From Desulfopila_A sp964446655 (GTDB lineage Bacteria > Desulfobacterota > Desulfobulbia > Desulfobulbales > Desulfocapsaceae): a DNA stretch of 64,000 nt. Position numbers and translations under genes: made by a program. The notes below the pieces were generated by a model. That model did no database searches. It was not told the DNA's origin and saw nothing but the letters and a program-made list of their open reading frames with translations. Positions 18,701 through 27,317 of this stretch are shown in pieces. The stretch lies in NCBI GenBank assembly GCA_964446655.1, contig CAYUPL010000001.1, positions 1 to 64,000 of the forward strand, in the 5' to 3' direction. The number at the start of each line of letters is the position of its first letter. Positions within the stretch are counted from its first letter, which is position 1.

Positions 18701-19580
18701 GCCCGGTCAGACCTTGACGCACAACGGTCTCAAGCCCTGTGAAAAAGGAGTGCAGCAGCTTAAAGACATCAGCATGAGCATCGCTTTTCTTCAGTTTTAT
18801 ATATGCTCCAAGTGATCCTATTCCTTGGAGAAAAATCATTTTAGCCTTGCTCGACCTGAACGTTTTTTCCAGGTGCTTTACTTCACGACTGAGCTCAGTT
18901 AAATCCTGCTCGGTGATCTCCCAGTCAATTCCATAGACAATCGCCTTTAAATTTAAAAGAGGATCGTCCTCTGCCGGAACGCCTTCCTTGCTCTCTGCAG
19001 TCATGGCAGCTAGAGCCACTTGATCATCTTTAGCGGGTTGAATGACTTCGGCCGGTCGATCTTTTTCAGGAACAGGTACTGATGTGTCTTTCTCTGCAGC
19101 AACAGGCGCTGACACTGGAGTAGCAGCGGGAACGACTTGTCTTTTAAAGTTATCAAATCTGGCTACATCTTCTCGCAACAGATTCTTTTTCTGCTGCTCG
19201 GTTATCTCTTCATTGGAAACAATTTTTTCAAGATTGGCGTAGAAGGTCAAAAGAAGCTTGATGGCACTGGGGTGAGCGGAAGACTTTTCCTTATAGATAT
19301 AGCGGCTTAGTTTTTCCAGTGCCTGCACATAGATGACATTGATTTTGTTGTCGGCCCAGATATCCCGAAGATCGTGCAATTCCTGATTAAATTGACGTAG
19401 AATATCATCAGTGATCTCCCAGTCAATGGATAATATAATCGATTTTAGTCGGGCCAGCGGGGAATCTGCATCTTCCAGATAATCAAAAAGATCGACTCCG
19501 CCCGTATCAAAATTCTCATCGTACTCATCAATGCCTACGGTCAGGTCGTCATCGTATTGACCTTCTTTGTATTGTTCCAC
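15780..19580 (-). CDS. Giant acidic repeat protein linked to an MglA-type GTPase
   Basis: 1266 residues with no family I recognise and no signal peptide. Three related helical domains of about 105 residues frame it: residues 41-145 (PLARLKSIILSIDWEITDD), 207-312 (PLLNLKAIVYGIDWEITEQD) and about 1066-1175 (VLQSLRNCIVSLGLEIDDAI). Between them about 750 residues are extremely rich in Glu and Asp and contain at least four spaced copies of a unit reading roughly GVxVExxxDDDxEEEPLPF, then xxGExAPAL, interleaved with short DFFGE-like motifs. Residues 1205-1262 are probably a coiled coil ending in basic residues. Start GTG, with GAGAAG upstream. The GTPase gene ends only 12 bp before it, so the protein is probably a scaffold or effector of that switch (inference). 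Confidence 0.85.
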   Translation of the reverse strand: MEQYKEGQYDDDLTVGIDEYDENFDTGGVDLFDYLEDADSPLARLKSIILSIDWEITDDILRQFNQELHDLRDIWADNKINVIYVQALEKLSRYIYKEKSSAHPSAIKLLLTFYANLEKIVSNEEITEQQKKNLLREDVARFDNFKRQVVPAATPVSAPVAAEKDTSVPVPEKDRPAEVIQPAKDDQVALAAMTAESKEGVPAEDDPLLNLKAIVYGIDWEITEQDLTELSREVKHLEKTFRSSKAKMIFLQGIGSLGAYIKLKKSDAHADVFKLLHSFFTGLETVVRQGLTGQAEKDILFPEVEKFNTFKAIIAGTISPEAIAKTTPADEDEEDFSDAEIQPAFADVPEDVHGFQEEQEAALLAEKESPDKNDVVDEYFDDAEEGVLPERVDASIAGEMESRLEGLFEEPDEEVTRELDAEIALQGVNVESDADDDSDEEPLLVEDGEFAPALAIDDEPDEDFPAVFADKVDDFFDESEEHDIATKAFPGTDVESDTDDDIEEELLPFVGGEYAPALTDSGEEDSEKSAFGDESEIQDGLEDFFGEESQEEEEAETPAAGDASALATDISTEDAVAPEAADIEDRLADFFGEAEPETVPESADEALKGVEVETLEDDESGEEPLPFHEGEIAPALSGEGEDETQEVEEEPAAMREDDDQLFTPEEEEEQIPADGDMAADDVGDGFSELFGDDRETDDEPLEETEVLRGVDVETPEDDDSEEEELPFEDGELAPALATDDDSAAAFSEDVDDGAEADISDRFDEFFGTEEEKTEEESEEQRELAAFQAEEESEEELDPTAFQVIEEIDEPDADVFKVAEEPEEDDEFRTEHTEERLDFEEDVFREIPSDEIEEFPGEVYGVSDKEKEDEEILALLGDDDADTDLFKEEMAENLAPEFSDYTEDSIPEVSAEELEAVLDAEDSVVTAGKIPSGYPSSDELLARFGEIAGDEDIITHPEGNEDFIIAVEDPHAADSSEDEVVFEAVEEGEDLGEEISFDEEAEEEKDYDKADSFGTTILANAPFVEKTRPGFDIPAKKPVAEQPVKEIEEEEESAYVLHQDGIPASDVLQSLRNCIVSLGLEIDDAILDGLNEEITTLRHSWLDKPAERTFVQLLSTVTAHIERYRYDADAEANRLLLSIFDKLELCVRGQANSNEIQEAVLNETSKVLQWQARLIDRTSAPKEESVQPQQEVAEAPVLDHDFAADQPQSPVAAGLDEMSKKVDEIGNDIMMQKVSSIMKAELDQLKAAFHTELRELKEEILKGRRRE

Positions 19581-19592
19581 CGTATCTTCTCT

Positions 19593-20198
19593 CTAGAGTA
19601 GTTTTTTCTGAATAGACACAACCGTGGAAGAAATAATTTTCTTCAGCGTCGCAGCCACATTGTAACCTGTAATCGCACTCGCCTCGAAATAAGGGACTTG
19701 CAGTCGACTATTTAAGTCTTTCTGGAGTACTGAGGTCGGCAGAATCGGAATCCCATGTTCTTTCAAATCTACCTTATTATATTGCAATACCAGCGGTAAA
19801 TTGAAAATGCTTTCTTTGTATGACTGGAGGTTCTCGTGTAGTTGATTGAGGGATCGTATGTTTTTGGCCCGTTGCTTTGCCATGGCATCGGCAACAAAAA
19901 CAATACCGTCCACCCCTCTGAGAACCAGTTTTCTGGTAGCATTATACTTTACCTGTCCCGGAACAGTATAGAGCTGAATTTTGATATCATATCCCTTGAT
20001 TTTTCCCATATCAAACGGCAGAAAATCAAAAAACAGTGTCCTGTCACCATGTGTTTTCAGGCTCACCATTTCGGAAACAATCTGTTTCTTATACGTCCGG
20101 TTGATATATTCCAGATTGGTGGTCTTACCACAGCGTCCCGGGCCATAATAAACAATCTTTACTTGAACGACTTTGTCTTTCAGATTGATAAAGCTCAA
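19593..20198 (-). CDS. mglA: MglA-type small Ras-like GTPase
   Basis: A 201-residue switch GTPase of the MglA family, which in Myxococcus and Thermus sets cell polarity for gliding or type IV pili. Seen in order: P-loop GPGRCGKTTNLEYI (residues 19-32), HGDRTLFFDFLPFDMG, the G3-like YTVPGQVKYNATRKLVLRGV, NKVDL (G4) and ASAITGYNV (G5). The encoded start MSFINL aligns with known MglA proteins and uses TTG after a GGGGGG purine stretch. The roadblock gene lies 69 bp upstream and the giant acidic protein gene 12 bp downstream, giving GTPase, probable GAP-like partner and probable effector in one operon. Its process is unknown here; a lone pilC is 5 kb away. Confidence 0.9.
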   Translation of the reverse strand: MSFINLKDKVVQVKIVYYGPGRCGKTTNLEYINRTYKKQIVSEMVSLKTHGDRTLFFDFLPFDMGKIKGYDIKIQLYTVPGQVKYNATRKLVLRGVDGIVFVADAMAKQRAKNIRSLNQLHENLQSYKESIFNLPLVLQYNKVDLKEHGIPILPTSVLQKDLNSRLQVPYFEASAITGYNVAATLKKIISSTVVSIQKKLL

Positions 20199-20267
20199 TT
20201 CGCGCCCCCCACTTTAGAAAATCCATTGTCTGTTTTTTTGATCGATACGAAGGAAAACCATTTGTAT

Positions 20268-20669
20268 TTATTTGGAAGTATCCCAAACTTGCCTGATTTT
20301 CTCTATCACATCAACAACATTCAATCGTAAGAAGCCAAGCGAAATATCACGCCCAAACATGGATATCAGGAGAAGCTCATCATCAATTTTGGAAAAATGG
20401 ATATTTGACTCCTGTCCCTTGTGGAAAAGAAGTGAAAATTCCTGTTCACCCACCAGCTTTGCCATGGCATCGACCGTAGCAAAGTTTCCTGCCGCCAGGG
20501 CCGCAAAAGAATAGACATCGTATTTGCTTTCGCCATTGTCCTTAGCGGTTATAATATTTCCCGCCATGTCGATGATTATAACACAGTCGACGCCAAGTTT
20601 TATCAGTTTATCGGCTAATATCGTGTCGATCTGCTCTAGCTGTTCCTGACTGACAATACCGTAATTCAT
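20268..20669 (-). CDS. Roadblock/LC7 domain protein (MglB-like)
   Basis: A 133-residue single-domain roadblock/LC7 protein. Family hallmarks: the central strand VDCVIIIDMAGNIITAKDNG (residues about 29-48), AALAAGNFATVDAMAKLVGE helix and the C-terminal LLISMFGRDISLGFLRL strands. In MglA systems such a dimer (MglB) is the GTPase-activating or scaffolding partner, and its position directly ahead of mglA supports that role. GAGG precedes the ATG. Sequence does not show whether it accelerates GTP hydrolysis. Confidence 0.85.
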   Translation of the reverse strand: MNYGIVSQEQLEQIDTILADKLIKLGVDCVIIIDMAGNIITAKDNGESKYDVYSFAALAAGNFATVDAMAKLVGEQEFSLLFHKGQESNIHFSKIDDELLLISMFGRDISLGFLRLNVVDVIEKIRQVWDTSK

Positions 20670-21378
20670 GCCCTTTACCTCGTTTTTGTTATTAGCCTCT
20701 GCTTGTGGCTATCTGCTTAATGCAATACGATAATCGTAAACTGCCAACTCCCTCTTTCTTCCTAACGACCTAACGCAACCTTAATATTCCATTTTCCGGT
20801 GCAGGTAACAGCTATCAAACGCGACAACATCGCTTAAAGAAAATGACTTATCCTTTAAAAACAGCACGTTTATCAGATACGCTTCACCAAAAAGTTTTTA
20901 CATCCACAGTCAAGGTCCTTTCGACTTTACAATCCATAGTTACACATGTTTAACATTATTTCATATTTATTGCAAAATTCCATCAAAAAAATAAAGTGTT
21001 AAGTCACTTTTTCACCGACCCGGGCAGACAGAAGCGAGCATATACTCCTCCAACACTCTGTAATCACACTATATTAAAGAAACACCCCTCAATATCAATT
21101 TTGTAATAGAGCAGATAAATTCCTAAAATATGTACTTTTTTCATGTATAGAAAACCCATCATCGTCTTGTCCCAGACAAGAGAATATTATGCAATTCTCG
21201 GACCATTTTGAGCACTGAGTCACAGTTGATTCCGAGCCATATGGCCTGCCTTTTCCTTGGTGTTAAACATAAAACTCATATTTTTTCAATATATTAGGTT
21301 GATTTTTTTCAGGAATCTAAACAAAACACCGTTGCAGTCCCAAGCGTTATCTGCTACAAAAGAGCAGGAGGTATTACA
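20670..21378. other. Long AT-rich divergent intergenic region
   Basis: 709 bp between the divergent roadblock and tatD genes. No open frame with a ribosome binding site, no tRNA-like fold and no strong inverted repeat were found. It should contain both promoters. Base composition is clearly more AT-rich than the flanking genes. Confidence 0.5.
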
Positions 21379-22218
21379 GTGACAAAAAAGAAGACGAAAC
21401 TCCCGATGTTATCCGCCCCCCTTACACTCATAGATACCCATTGCCATTTGGATATGGGGGCCTATTCCACCGACCTGCAGGAAATTCTCACTCGAGCATC
21501 TTCTCACAGAGTAGGAACTGTCATCAGCATAGGTATTGATCTGCCCAGCTCCAGAGCTGCCGTGACTCTAGCGGCAAAATATGCCATGGTACAAGCAACA
21601 GTAGGAATTCACCCTCACGATGTCGGCAACATCGAATCCGGTGACCTTGAAGAAATCGAGACTTTGCTTGAGAAAAGGCGTAAAAATATCGTTGGATATG
21701 GCGAAATCGGCCTAGATTATGTTAAACGCTATTGTCCTGCCGAAACGCAGACAAAGTATTTTCAAGATCAGCTCGTTATAGCCAAAAACCATCAACTTCC
21801 CGTAGTTATTCATGACAGAGATGCTCATGATGACATTCTCAAGGTGTTATATAAAAACGGCCCTTTTGATAGAGGTGGGGTAATGCACTGCTTTTCCGGG
21901 GACATGGATTTTGCAAAAAAAGTTCTTGATATCGGTTTTTTTATCTCAATTCCCGGTATTGTCACCTTCAAAAACGCTGCAGCCTTACAGGAAGTAGCGG
22001 CAAATATACCGCTGGAGGCGCTGCTTCTCGAAACAGATGGACCCTTTCTTGCTCCGGACCCGTATCGCGGCAAAAGAAACGAACCGGCATATCTTCTCTA
22101 TACCGCAGAAAAAATAGCCGCTTTACGAGGAATAGAACTGGCGGAACTAGCCATGGCAACAACCGCCAACGCTGTCAGATTATTCGATTTACCAAACCCG
22201 GCGGAGAGCAGCTCATGA
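21379..22218 (+). CDS. tatD: TatD-family metal-dependent hydrolase/DNase
   Basis: A TIM-barrel metallohydrolase of the TatD/YcfH group, with 3'-5' exonuclease activity in characterised members. 279 residues. The metal-binding DTHCHLDMG lies at about residue 18, GEIGLDYVK at about 112, HCFSGDMDFAK at about 172 and the closing ETDGPFLAPDPYRGKRNEP at about 216. Start GTG with AGGAGG six bases upstream. Its stop overlaps the yggS start in an ATGA arrangement, so the two are translationally coupled. The physiological substrate is not evident. Confidence 0.93.
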   Translation: MTKKKTKLPMLSAPLTLIDTHCHLDMGAYSTDLQEILTRASSHRVGTVISIGIDLPSSRAAVTLAAKYAMVQATVGIHPHDVGNIESGDLEEIETLLEKRRKNIVGYGEIGLDYVKRYCPAETQTKYFQDQLVIAKNHQLPVVIHDRDAHDDILKVLYKNGPFDRGGVMHCFSGDMDFAKKVLDIGFFISIPGIVTFKNAAALQEVAANIPLEALLLETDGPFLAPDPYRGKRNEPAYLLYTAEKIAALRGIELAELAMATTANAVRLFDLPNPAESSS

Positions 22219-22910
22219 TCCGGCATAATTTAGAAGAGGTCAAAGCCCATATAGCTGCTGTTGCCGGTCAGTGCGGCAGAGATAAAAATTCCGTTCGGCT
22301 GGTTGCCGTATCCAAACGCTTTCCAGCCGATGCTATTATGGAAGCGAGACAAGCCGGGCAACACATTTTTGGCGAAAACTATATTCAGGAAGCCAGGGAA
22401 AAATATGACAGGATCGGCGATGAAGTTTCTTTTCACTTCATCGGCCATCTGCAAAGCAACAAAGCAAAGACCGCCGCCGCAATTTTCTCTATGATAGAGA
22501 CCATCGACCGAAAAAAAGTTGCTGCTGCGCTGCACAAACATCTTCTCGATCTTAACAAAAAGCTCGACATCCTTATTCAGGTTAACATTGGTTTAGACCA
22601 AAAAAAATCGGGCGTTTCACCGGATGCTGCTGAAAGACTGCTCCTCGACATACAGGAGTATACCATGCTGCAACCACGAGGGTTGATGACGATGCCGCCT
22701 ATTACTGAAGACCCGGAAGACTCCAGACCATATTTTAAACAGTTGAAATCCCTGGCCGATGATCTGCAGAAAAAAAAGCTGTTTTTCGACAACAAAAACG
22801 TTGAATTGTCCATGGGAATGACTAATGATTATCACGTTGCCATTGAGGAAGGGGCCACTCTGGTGCGTATCGGAACGGCGATTTTCGGCGAGCGAGCGAT
22901 GAAACTGTAA
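22215..22910 (+). CDS. yggS: PLP homeostasis protein (YggS/PROSC family)
   Basis: A pyridoxal-phosphate-binding protein that keeps vitamin B6 and amino-acid pools in balance and has no known catalytic reaction. 231 residues, standard. The PLP lysine lies in RLVAVSKRFPADAI (about residue 35), followed by FGENYIQEAREK, HFIGHLQSNKA and the C-terminal ELSMGMTNDYHVAIEEGATL, then VRIGTAIFG, all hallmarks. Coupled to tatD through a four-base overlap. Confidence 0.94.
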   Translation: MIRHNLEEVKAHIAAVAGQCGRDKNSVRLVAVSKRFPADAIMEARQAGQHIFGENYIQEAREKYDRIGDEVSFHFIGHLQSNKAKTAAAIFSMIETIDRKKVAAALHKHLLDLNKKLDILIQVNIGLDQKKSGVSPDAAERLLLDIQEYTMLQPRGLMTMPPITEDPEDSRPYFKQLKSLADDLQKKKLFFDNKNVELSMGMTNDYHVAIEEGATLVRIGTAIFGERAMKL

Positions 22911-23090
22911 TCCGGCGCGCCAAGATACCTGGATCTGCAAACTCCACCATGCCTCTTTCACACATTGCAAGGAATTTTTTAAACTCTTCTTCAGTGAAGA
23001 AACCAATACCAACTACGCTGTAAAACGACTAATCACTATCGGGATAATTCCCGAAGAGCACCAAAGCATACATTAAAGAAAAGGGGCATA

Positions 23091-24401
23091 ATGAACATCA
23101 CCATTATAGGAACAGGCTATGTCGGCCTGGTTACCGGAACCTGTTTTGCCGAATTTGGGCATCATGTTGTTTGTGTCGATAATGACGAAACGAAAATTAA
23201 TAAGCTGACCGAGGGGATCATCCCCATTTATGAACCCGGCCTCAACAGCCTTGTTGCTAAAAATGTCGGGGAAGGCAGGCTGAAGTTCACCACACAAATG
23301 AGTGAAAACGTGGCCGGTGCCGAGGCTGTTTTCCTTGCTGTGGGAACCCCCAGCAGTAGAAGAGGCGACGGATATGCCGATCTGAGCTATATCTTTGCCG
23401 CCACCAGGGAAGTAGCCCGCCACCTGAAAGGATACACTGTTATTGTCGATAAAAGCACCGTCCCGGTCGGCACAGCGAAACAGGTAGCCAGAATAATCAC
23501 AGAAGAAAACCCCGGGGCAGATTTCGATGTAGCCTCAAACCCGGAATTCCTCAGGGAAGGAGCGGCTATCAATGACTTTATGCGACCGGATAGAGTGGTC
23601 ATCGGGGTGGAATCAAGCAGATCCGAGGAGGTTCTTCGAGCCGTTTACCGACCACTTTTTCTTCAGGAAACTCCCATCGTCAAAACTGATATAGAAACGG
23701 CAGAGCTTACCAAGTACGCCGCAAACGCCTTTTTGGCCACGAAAATAAGCTTTATCAATGAGATAGCTCTGCTCTGCGATTCTATTGGGGCTGATGTGGT
23801 GGCTCTGGCCAAAGGCATCGGCATGGATGGCAGAATCGGCAACAAGTTCCTTCACCCGGGACCGGGATATGGCGGTTCCTGCTTTCCCAAGGATACTCTG
23901 GCTCTTCTGCGGGTGGCTCAGGAACACGGCCAGAGCCTCAGAATAGTCGAAGCGGCGGTTGAGGTGAATGCGGCACAGAAGGCTAAAATGGTCAAGAAAA
24001 TACGGGACAGCCTCGGTGGAAGTGAAGCCGGAAAAACCATCGCGGTGCTGGGGCTGACCTTTAAACCGGAAACAGACGATATGCGCGATTCTCCATCCAT
24101 CACCATATTGCCGGCCCTGCTTGAAAAAGGCGCACGAATCAAAGCCCACGATCCTCAAGGCATGGAAGAGGCAAAAAAGTATCTGCCCGACACCATAGAA
24201 TATGTCAACAACGCTTATGAGGCCTGTACCGATGCAGATGCCGTCATCCTCATGACTGAATGGAATCAGTATCGGGCCCTTGATCTGGAGAAAGTTGGCA
24301 GCCTTATGAGAACCAAGGTTCTGATAGATCTGCGTAATGTCTACGAACCAGATAAACTGAGGAAAAATGGTTTTGTTTATACGGGCGTGGGACGATCCTG
24401 A
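23091..24401 (+). CDS. ugd: UDP-glucose 6-dehydrogenase
   Basis: Oxidises UDP-glucose to UDP-glucuronate with two NAD+. 436 residues. N-terminal Rossmann motif ITIIGTGYVGLVTGTCFAEF, NPEFLREGAAINDF, and the catalytic cysteine in PGPGYGGSCFPKDTLAL (about residue 265); the C-terminal UDP-binding domain begins at GLTFKPETDDMRDSPS. AAAGGGG precedes the ATG and a strong terminator follows the stop, so it is a single-gene unit. Its product is the substrate of the UDP-xylose synthase at 8 kb. Confidence 0.96.
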   Translation: MNITIIGTGYVGLVTGTCFAEFGHHVVCVDNDETKINKLTEGIIPIYEPGLNSLVAKNVGEGRLKFTTQMSENVAGAEAVFLAVGTPSSRRGDGYADLSYIFAATREVARHLKGYTVIVDKSTVPVGTAKQVARIITEENPGADFDVASNPEFLREGAAINDFMRPDRVVIGVESSRSEEVLRAVYRPLFLQETPIVKTDIETAELTKYAANAFLATKISFINEIALLCDSIGADVVALAKGIGMDGRIGNKFLHPGPGYGGSCFPKDTLALLRVAQEHGQSLRIVEAAVEVNAAQKAKMVKKIRDSLGGSEAGKTIAVLGLTFKPETDDMRDSPSITILPALLEKGARIKAHDPQGMEEAKKYLPDTIEYVNNAYEACTDADAVILMTEWNQYRALDLEKVGSLMRTKVLIDLRNVYEPDKLRKNGFVYTGVGRS

Positions 24402-24402
24402 C

Positions 24403-24439
24403 AAAAAAGCCTGCCTTTGTTACAAAGGCAGGCTTTTTT
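24403..24439. terminator. Bidirectional intrinsic terminator
   Basis: A perfect 17-bp stem AAAAAAGCCTGCCTTTG / CAAAGGCAGGCTTTTTT with a 3-nt loop. A-run on one side and T-run on the other make it work in both directions: it ends ugd (plus) and the PxxKW gene (minus). Confidence 0.92.
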
Positions 24440-24472
24440 ACGTTCCAGCAAAAGAAAAGGACTGAGGAAATA

Positions 24473-24721
24473 CTACTTTTTTGATTTCGAAGCCCTTTTG
24501 GCGGCCTTGAGAGGATTAACCTTCACATTAGCAACAACAAGTTCCGGTTTCCGGTGTGTTGCAAAATTACAGATACCTAATCTCCATTTTGCCTCCGGGT
24601 AGAGATAGGTCTGACAATACTGTGTGCCGTTCTCTTCTACTATTCTTTCGCAACCTTCGCATTTATCGATGACAGGTTGAAATTTACCTTGACTATACGT
24701 AGCCACAGCCTGCTCCTGCAT
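24473..24721 (-). CDS. PxxKW-type small cysteine-rich protein
   Basis: 82 residues, function unknown. ATG 24721 is preceded by a consensus AGGAGG, which decides this start over a 40-codon upstream extension. Four cysteines (CEGCERI at about residue 20, YCQTY at about 35, GICNFATH at about 50) could bind a metal or Fe-S cluster. PEAKWRLGICNF contains the P-x-x-K-W signature of a small family I know mainly from sulfate-reducing bacteria. The tail after residue 60 is basic (KAAKRASKSKK), suggesting nucleic acid contact. It stands alone, ending at the shared terminator with ugd. Confidence 0.8.
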   Translation of the reverse strand: MQEQAVATYSQGKFQPVIDKCEGCERIVEENGTQYCQTYLYPEAKWRLGICNFATHRKPELVVANVKVNPLKAAKRASKSKK

Positions 24722-24841
24722 ATTATCCTCCTGAATATATCCCGTTACCTGTATTACGCTGCCGGTATCGCATCGAAACCATCTATCCATTAGATAAACG
24801 GTAATCTTCTCAAACCGGACAACTTTATCTTGACGTATCAA

Positions 24842-25436
24842 TCAGACAGTCAAGCGTAATAGTTCTTCAACTTCGTGTAGAGACACTCTTCTCACACAAC
24901 AGAATCTGTCAATATACCCAAGTAAACGGGAATTAACAAGAATAAATGACCATGGTCTAGAAATTTCCCCGTTCAAGGAATTCTCACCTATTTTTTGTAT
25001 TTACAATAACTTAAAAGGCAGCTATCTTTTTTTCTCACTTTAGGTACCTCAATTTACTAATTATTATTCACAATAGATGCTTTTTTCTCTTTCCCACGAG
25101 AAATACATAAAAAATTCAATAGTACTCTTTCAGACAGTGGCATACAAGGTGTAGTTTTTGACAGGCCTATAATTTCACATGTGGTATATTGCTATCTTGA
25201 ATACAAGTATAATTGACGGATGTACAGATGGCCTGGTGTCCTATATGTACTCAACACCCTTGTTTTATTGAAGTTCATAGTATAGAATGGCTTGTGATTA
25301 AGTTAAGATCATGACAAAGTAGCTGCAATAGCCATATCGACAGCTTACCAGGTTATTTTGTAAAAGAGTTCCAGGATTTTTCTAATTCTATTTTTCAAGC
25401 AGATGGTCAAATGATACTATTGCCGGAGAAAGCGTA
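24842..25436. other. AT-rich intergenic region before pilC
   Basis: About 600 bp without a credible gene between the PxxKW gene and pilC. It contains AT-rich tracts with several partial promoter-like hexamers (for example TTGACA near 25158 and TATATT further on, but too widely spaced). No repeat or RNA fold is convincing. Confidence 0.5.
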
Positions 25437-26642
25437 ATGCCAGTTTATGTATGGAAAGGGAAAAACACCCACGGTGAGAAGCGGAAAGGGGAACTAGAAG
25501 CTCCTGATCAAGCAGCGGCACTCAACCAACTGAAAAGAATGCGGATCGTGAATCCGGTTATCAAAGAAAAGCCAAAGGATTTGCTAGAGAGCATTCCTCT
25601 TTTTCAGCCTAAAATTACCGGCAAAGATATCGTTGTCTTCACCCGGCAGCTCTCCACCATGATAGATGCCGGCCTGCCCCTGGTACAGTGCCTGGATATT
25701 CTCGCAAACCAACAGAGCAACGTCAGCCTGAAAAAAGTTCTCCGCGAGATACAAAAGGACGTCGAGTCCGGTACTACTTTCGCCGACTCCATGCGAAAAC
25801 ACCCGAAGGTTTTTGACAATCTTTACAGTAACATGATCGAAGCCGGTGAAACTGGTGGTATTCTCGACACCATACTGTCACGTCTGGCCCTTTTTATGGA
25901 AAAAACCATGGCCTTGAAGAAAAAAATCAAAGGTGCCATGACATATCCCTTAATCTGTCTTGCTATTTCTATACTGATTCTGGCAGTTATTCTTATTTTC
26001 GTCATTCCTGTTTTTGACGAGATGTTCACGAGCTTCGGCCACGCCCTGCCTGTACCGACCCAGATTGTCATTAACTTGAGTGATTTCTTTAAAAGCAATA
26101 TTATTTTTCTGGGACTTGGACTTTTTGCGCTGATCTTTATCTTTAAAAAAATTTACAATACAGAAAAAGGCAGAATCACTGTTGACCGAATGCTCCTCCA
26201 GGCTCCGGTTTTCGGTATATTAATCCGTAAAGTTGCTGTGGCAAAGTTCACCCGTACGCTCAGCACAATGCTGCAAAGCGGTGTCCCTATCCTTGAAGCT
26301 CTCCAGGTTGTCGCCAGAACAGCAGGTAACAAGGTTATAGAAATTGCTGTCTTTCGCGTCTCCGATGCTATTGCGGAAGGACGCCCCATCGCTGAACCGC
26401 TTCAGGAAAGCGGTGTATTCCCGAATATGGTTGTTCAGATGATAAATGTTGGTGAGTCAGTCGGTGCTCTGGACACCATGCTGGAAAAAATAGCCGACTT
26501 CTATGACGAGGAGGTTGATCAGGCTGTCGAGAACCTTACCGCTATGATTGAACCTTTTATGATGGTTTTTCTCGGCGGTATGATCGGCGGTCTTGTTGTT
26601 GCTATGTACCTCCCCATTTTTCAGATGGCTTCTATCGTTTAA
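25437..26642 (+). CDS. pilC: Type IV pilus inner membrane platform protein
   Basis: Polytopic platform protein of type IV pili or type II secretion (PilC/GspF), on which the motor ATPases act. 401 residues. N-terminal PVYVWKGKNTHGEKRKGELE is the usual opening, FTRQLSTMIDAGLPLVQCLD and FTRTLSTMLQSGVPILEALQ are the two repeated T2SSF domain signatures, and three membrane helices lie at about residues 170-192, 222-240 and 370-395. GGAGAAAG precedes the ATG. No pilB, pilT or pilin gene is adjacent, which is unusual; in related genomes pilBTC are normally neighbours. Confidence 0.93.
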   Translation: MPVYVWKGKNTHGEKRKGELEAPDQAAALNQLKRMRIVNPVIKEKPKDLLESIPLFQPKITGKDIVVFTRQLSTMIDAGLPLVQCLDILANQQSNVSLKKVLREIQKDVESGTTFADSMRKHPKVFDNLYSNMIEAGETGGILDTILSRLALFMEKTMALKKKIKGAMTYPLICLAISILILAVILIFVIPVFDEMFTSFGHALPVPTQIVINLSDFFKSNIIFLGLGLFALIFIFKKIYNTEKGRITVDRMLLQAPVFGILIRKVAVAKFTRTLSTMLQSGVPILEALQVVARTAGNKVIEIAVFRVSDAIAEGRPIAEPLQESGVFPNMVVQMINVGESVGALDTMLEKIADFYDEEVDQAVENLTAMIEPFMMVFLGGMIGGLVVAMYLPIFQMASIV

Positions 26643-26813
26643 GCCGTTTGCTGCAAGATGGCCAACGGGGAATGGTTTTTTTCCTGATATGGCAATTGTA
26701 AAAAAGGGAAGTTTTTTTACCTGAAGGTAACATTTAAGACAGTGTCCATTTAGCCTCGTTTCATATATTGATGTATTTTTTTAATAAAATTTGAACAAAA
26801 GGAAACACATAAG

Positions 26814-26841
26814 TTGACATTCTTTTCTCAAAGTATATGAT
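26814..26841 (+). promoter_or_regulatory. Promoter of the IHF/HU gene
   Basis: TTGACA (perfect -35) and TATGAT (five of six) with 16-bp spacing, 46 bp before the start codon. An AAGGGG ribosome binding site follows at 26877. Confidence 0.7.
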
Positions 26842-26887
26842 AAATCTTAGAGATAGTAATATACTTCATTAATGAAAAGGGGAAATT

Positions 26888-27175
26888 ATGACACTAACAA
26901 AGGCTGATCTCGTTCAGCAGGTCTACAAAAAGCACGAAAACCTCACCAAAGCACAGGCAACGGAATCGGTTGAGGCATTTTTGCGGATTTCCAAAGATTC
27001 GCTCATTTCAGGGTCGGATCTGCTTTTGAGTGGTTTCGGAAAATTCAACGTCAAAGATAAAAACTCCAGGAGAGGCCGTAATCCGCAGACAGGCGAGGAA
27101 CTGACTCTTGAAGCACGAAGGGTTGTGACCTTCAAGCCTTCCGGTATCCTGCGAGATAAAATCAACGGCGACTGA
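26888..27175 (+). CDS. ihfA: IHF/HU-family DNA-bending protein (IHF alpha type)
   Basis: A 95-residue nucleoid protein. The fold signature is complete: helical N-terminus LTKADLVQQVYKKHENLTKA, then the beta region GFGKFNVKDKNSRRGRNP with the DNA-intercalating arm RNPQTGEEL (proline at about residue 67) and ARRVVTFKPSGILRDKI. The arm and ARRVVTFKPS ending resemble IHF alpha more than HU. It has its own promoter and is monocistronic. A second IHF subunit is not in the window. Confidence 0.88.
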   Translation: MTLTKADLVQQVYKKHENLTKAQATESVEAFLRISKDSLISGSDLLLSGFGKFNVKDKNSRRGRNPQTGEELTLEARRVVTFKPSGILRDKINGD

Positions 27176-27317
27176 TATTTCCTTTCCCAGGATAGCGCAC
27201 CAAACCCGGCTTTATTTTTTAGAAAGCCTGGTGGAAAAAATGATAGCGCAGCCACACGGCCTCGCTGTCTGTCTGCTTGATCCTGGAGCTTATTTGCCGA
27301 AAACAAGCCGATGACAT

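Noticed and set aside
25155..25195. TTGACA near 25158 with TATATT as a pilC promoter
   Set aside because: Spacing is about 21 bp, too long for sigma-70, and it lies more than 240 bp before pilC.
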